Below, in pieces: positions 5,161 to 6,410 of a stretch of 6,410 nucleotides of DNA. Below the pieces are notes generated by a model, which saw only the letters and a program-made list of their open reading frames with translations, was not told where the DNA came from and made no database searches. The number at the start of each line of letters is the position of its first letter. The first letter of the stretch is position 1. The stretch comes from Holosporales bacterium (GTDB lineage Bacteria > Pseudomonadota > Alphaproteobacteria > BNTO01), in NCBI GenBank assembly GCA_031273545.1, contig JAISRQ010000124.1, positions 1-6,410 on the forward strand, read 5' to 3'. Made by a program: the position numbers and the translations under genes.

Positions 5161-6410
5161 ATGAATGATACATTAAGATTAAAGAAGATACTACTCTTCT
5201 CGTGTTTATTTAATGCAGGGGGTTATTGCAACTACTCCAAACCTGCAGCTAGTTGGGTTGAACGAGTTCGACGCGAGATTTTAATCCCCGAAGAAAAATC
5301 TTTCTTTGTTGTTAGAAATGAAGATCAGCTTCGAGAATTAGGTACTGGTTCTGTCGAAAAGCTGTACATACGCAGCAATGTGAGAATAGATAGGAGCTTT
5401 ATATTTCCATACGGATTAGAATACCTCGTTATAGAAGGTGGACCTCTTCAAAAGCCTTGTTTCTCCACAAATTGGTATCTAAAATGGCCTAATCTACGTA
5501 CTCTGGTGCTTGGTGTAGATACTCTAGAAGATGGAGCTTTTCGCGAATGTCGTCACCTAGAAACAGTGCTCTTATCCGGTAATCTTAGGGAAATCCCAGT
5601 AGACGCATTTTATTATTGTAGATATTTGCGGGAAATAAATATTCCATCTAGTGTAACTACCATTGGTGCTTACGCGTTTAGTTGTTGTACTTGTTTGCAG
5701 AAAATAAATATTCCATCTCGCGTAACTACCATTGATCGTGGCGCGTTTTATAGTTGTACGTCTCTGCGGGAAATAAATATTCCATCTCGCGTAACTACCA
5801 TTGGTGCTTACGCTTTTCATCGTTGTACATCTTTGCGGGAAATAAATATTCCACCTAGTGTCACTACCATTGATCGTGGCGCGTTTAGGGAGTGTACATC
5901 TTTGCGGGAAATAAATATTCCATCTAGTGTCACTACCATTGGTGATAACGCGTTTGCAGAATCTGGATTAAAAATAGTAGATTTATCTGAGTGTAATCGT
6001 CTCTGTAATTTAACTTGTGATAGAATGCTATCACGCCTTTTCGGGAAAGATTTCCTTCGGCATCGTAATCCTCCCGATGGTTGTGAAGTTATCTTCCCTG
6101 GGTTTAAGGTTTGGAGATTTGACGAAGAAACAAAGACTTGGGGGCATGATTCTAATAGGAGCATGGAGGAGGCTAACAAACATGGGTACATTAGATCAGT
6201 GAACGACTGCGAATCATTGTCAGAGAGGATAGAGTGTATACACGTAGCCAGTGGTGTAAAATTGGGTAATTTAGGTGTTAGTCCATTTCGACGATTCACG
6301 GCATTAAAACGTGTCATAATTGAAAGCAATGCCTCCCAGGATAGCATTCCTGATGGGTGTTTTATTGGATGTTCTAATCTAGAAAAAATAGTTATTCCGG
6401 ATAATATCTG
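5161..6410 (+). CDS. BspA-like leucine-rich repeat protein, 3'-partial
   Basis: This gene is open from the ATG at 5161 to the window edge (416 codons, no stop), so the C-terminus is missing. An in-frame TAG at 5131-5133 supports this start; ribosome binding is weak (only GGA upstream). The N-terminus MNDTLRLKKILLFSCLFNAG looks like a Sec signal peptide; the nearby cysteine (C23) lacks a lipobox, so a lipoprotein is unlikely. Residues 48-92 form a non-repeat or capping segment. LRR-like strands follow (LRTLVLGVDTLEDGAFREC, LETVLLSGNLREIPVDAFYYC), then five near-identical 23-residue LRR_5 repeats at 156-269 (LREINIPSSVTTIGAYAFSC type). A non-repeat insert, about 276-340, precedes a second segment resembling the first cap, after which LRRs resume (LEKIVIPDNI) at the edge. 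The role is inferred from the family: surface or secreted binding protein. It is divergent from pheT. Minus-strand open frames across the repeats are shadows of this gene. Confidence 0.85.
   Translation, partial: MNDTLRLKKILLFSCLFNAGGYCNYSKPAASWVERVRREILIPEEKSFFVVRNEDQLRELGTGSVEKLYIRSNVRIDRSFIFPYGLEYLVIEGGPLQKPCFSTNWYLKWPNLRTLVLGVDTLEDGAFRECRHLETVLLSGNLREIPVDAFYYCRYLREINIPSSVTTIGAYAFSCCTCLQKINIPSRVTTIDRGAFYSCTSLREINIPSRVTTIGAYAFHRCTSLREINIPPSVTTIDRGAFRECTSLREINIPSSVTTIGDNAFAESGLKIVDLSECNRLCNLTCDRMLSRLFGKDFLRHRNPPDGCEVIFPGFKVWRFDEETKTWGHDSNRSMEEANKHGYIRSVNDCESLSERIECIHVASGVKLGNLGVSPFRRFTALKRVIIESNASQDSIPDGCFIGCSNLEKIVIPDNI
5626..5967 (+). repeat. Five tandem 69-bp LRR-coding repeats
   Basis: Units start at 5626, 5695, 5764, 5833 and 5902; the last is 66 bp. 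They share blocks such as CGGGAAATAAATATTCC and ACTACCATTG almost without change. The turn alternates GAYAF, DRGAF, GAYAF, DRGAF, then GDNAF, so units 1-2 and 3-4 form a 138-bp higher-order repeat. DNA-level identity, not just protein similarity, indicates recent expansion or gene-conversion homogenisation. Confidence 0.9.

Noticed and set aside
5572..6347. Two minus-strand open frames with repeated ARWNIYF motifs
   Set aside because: They are the reverse complement of the 69-bp LRR repeats. The plus frame is open for over 1.2 kb with a signal peptide and LRR consensus.

Overview
The window looks like part of a bacterial chromosome, probably from an alphaproteobacterium. The RNase III (FDRLEFLGDRVL signature, SEGDLAHRYTALV block) and the PheT (ARELAAAGMGTLKPL block) read like alphaproteobacterial versions. 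Two secreted BspA-type leucine-rich repeat genes and intergenic palindromic repeats suggest a host-associated lineage such as Holosporales or Rickettsiales. This placement is inference from remembered family features; no database search was run.

Layout. Bases 1-85 are ten perfect copies plus a partial copy of the octamer ACTCTCGG, cut by the left edge of the window. They run without a stop into a plus-strand BspA-like LRR gene (92-1234), whose full-length frame is only one of the three frames leaving the array. Convergent to it, on the minus strand, is rnc (1279-1950). Upstream of rnc on the same strand is pheT (2108-4564). Between them (1951-2107) lies a ~96 bp palindromic element. Two more copies of that element sit head to tail just upstream of pheT (4628-4808). 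An AT-rich spacer without a convincing gene follows (4809-5160), holding a small hairpin cluster and a good sigma-70-like promoter. From 5161 to the right edge runs a second plus-strand BspA-like LRR gene, open to the last base, with five near-identical 69-bp repeats.

How it fits together. Two core information-processing genes, pheT and rnc, are bracketed by two putative surface or secreted LRR proteins. Neither core gene has its usual neighbours: pheS is not upstream of pheT, and lepB or era do not flank rnc. This points to a rearranged, repeat-rich genome. The most interesting signal is the octamer array fused to the first LRR gene, which has the architecture of a phase-variable contingency locus. 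Next come the three-copy palindromic element family and the tandem repeats in the second LRR gene, which give a second possible route to surface variation.
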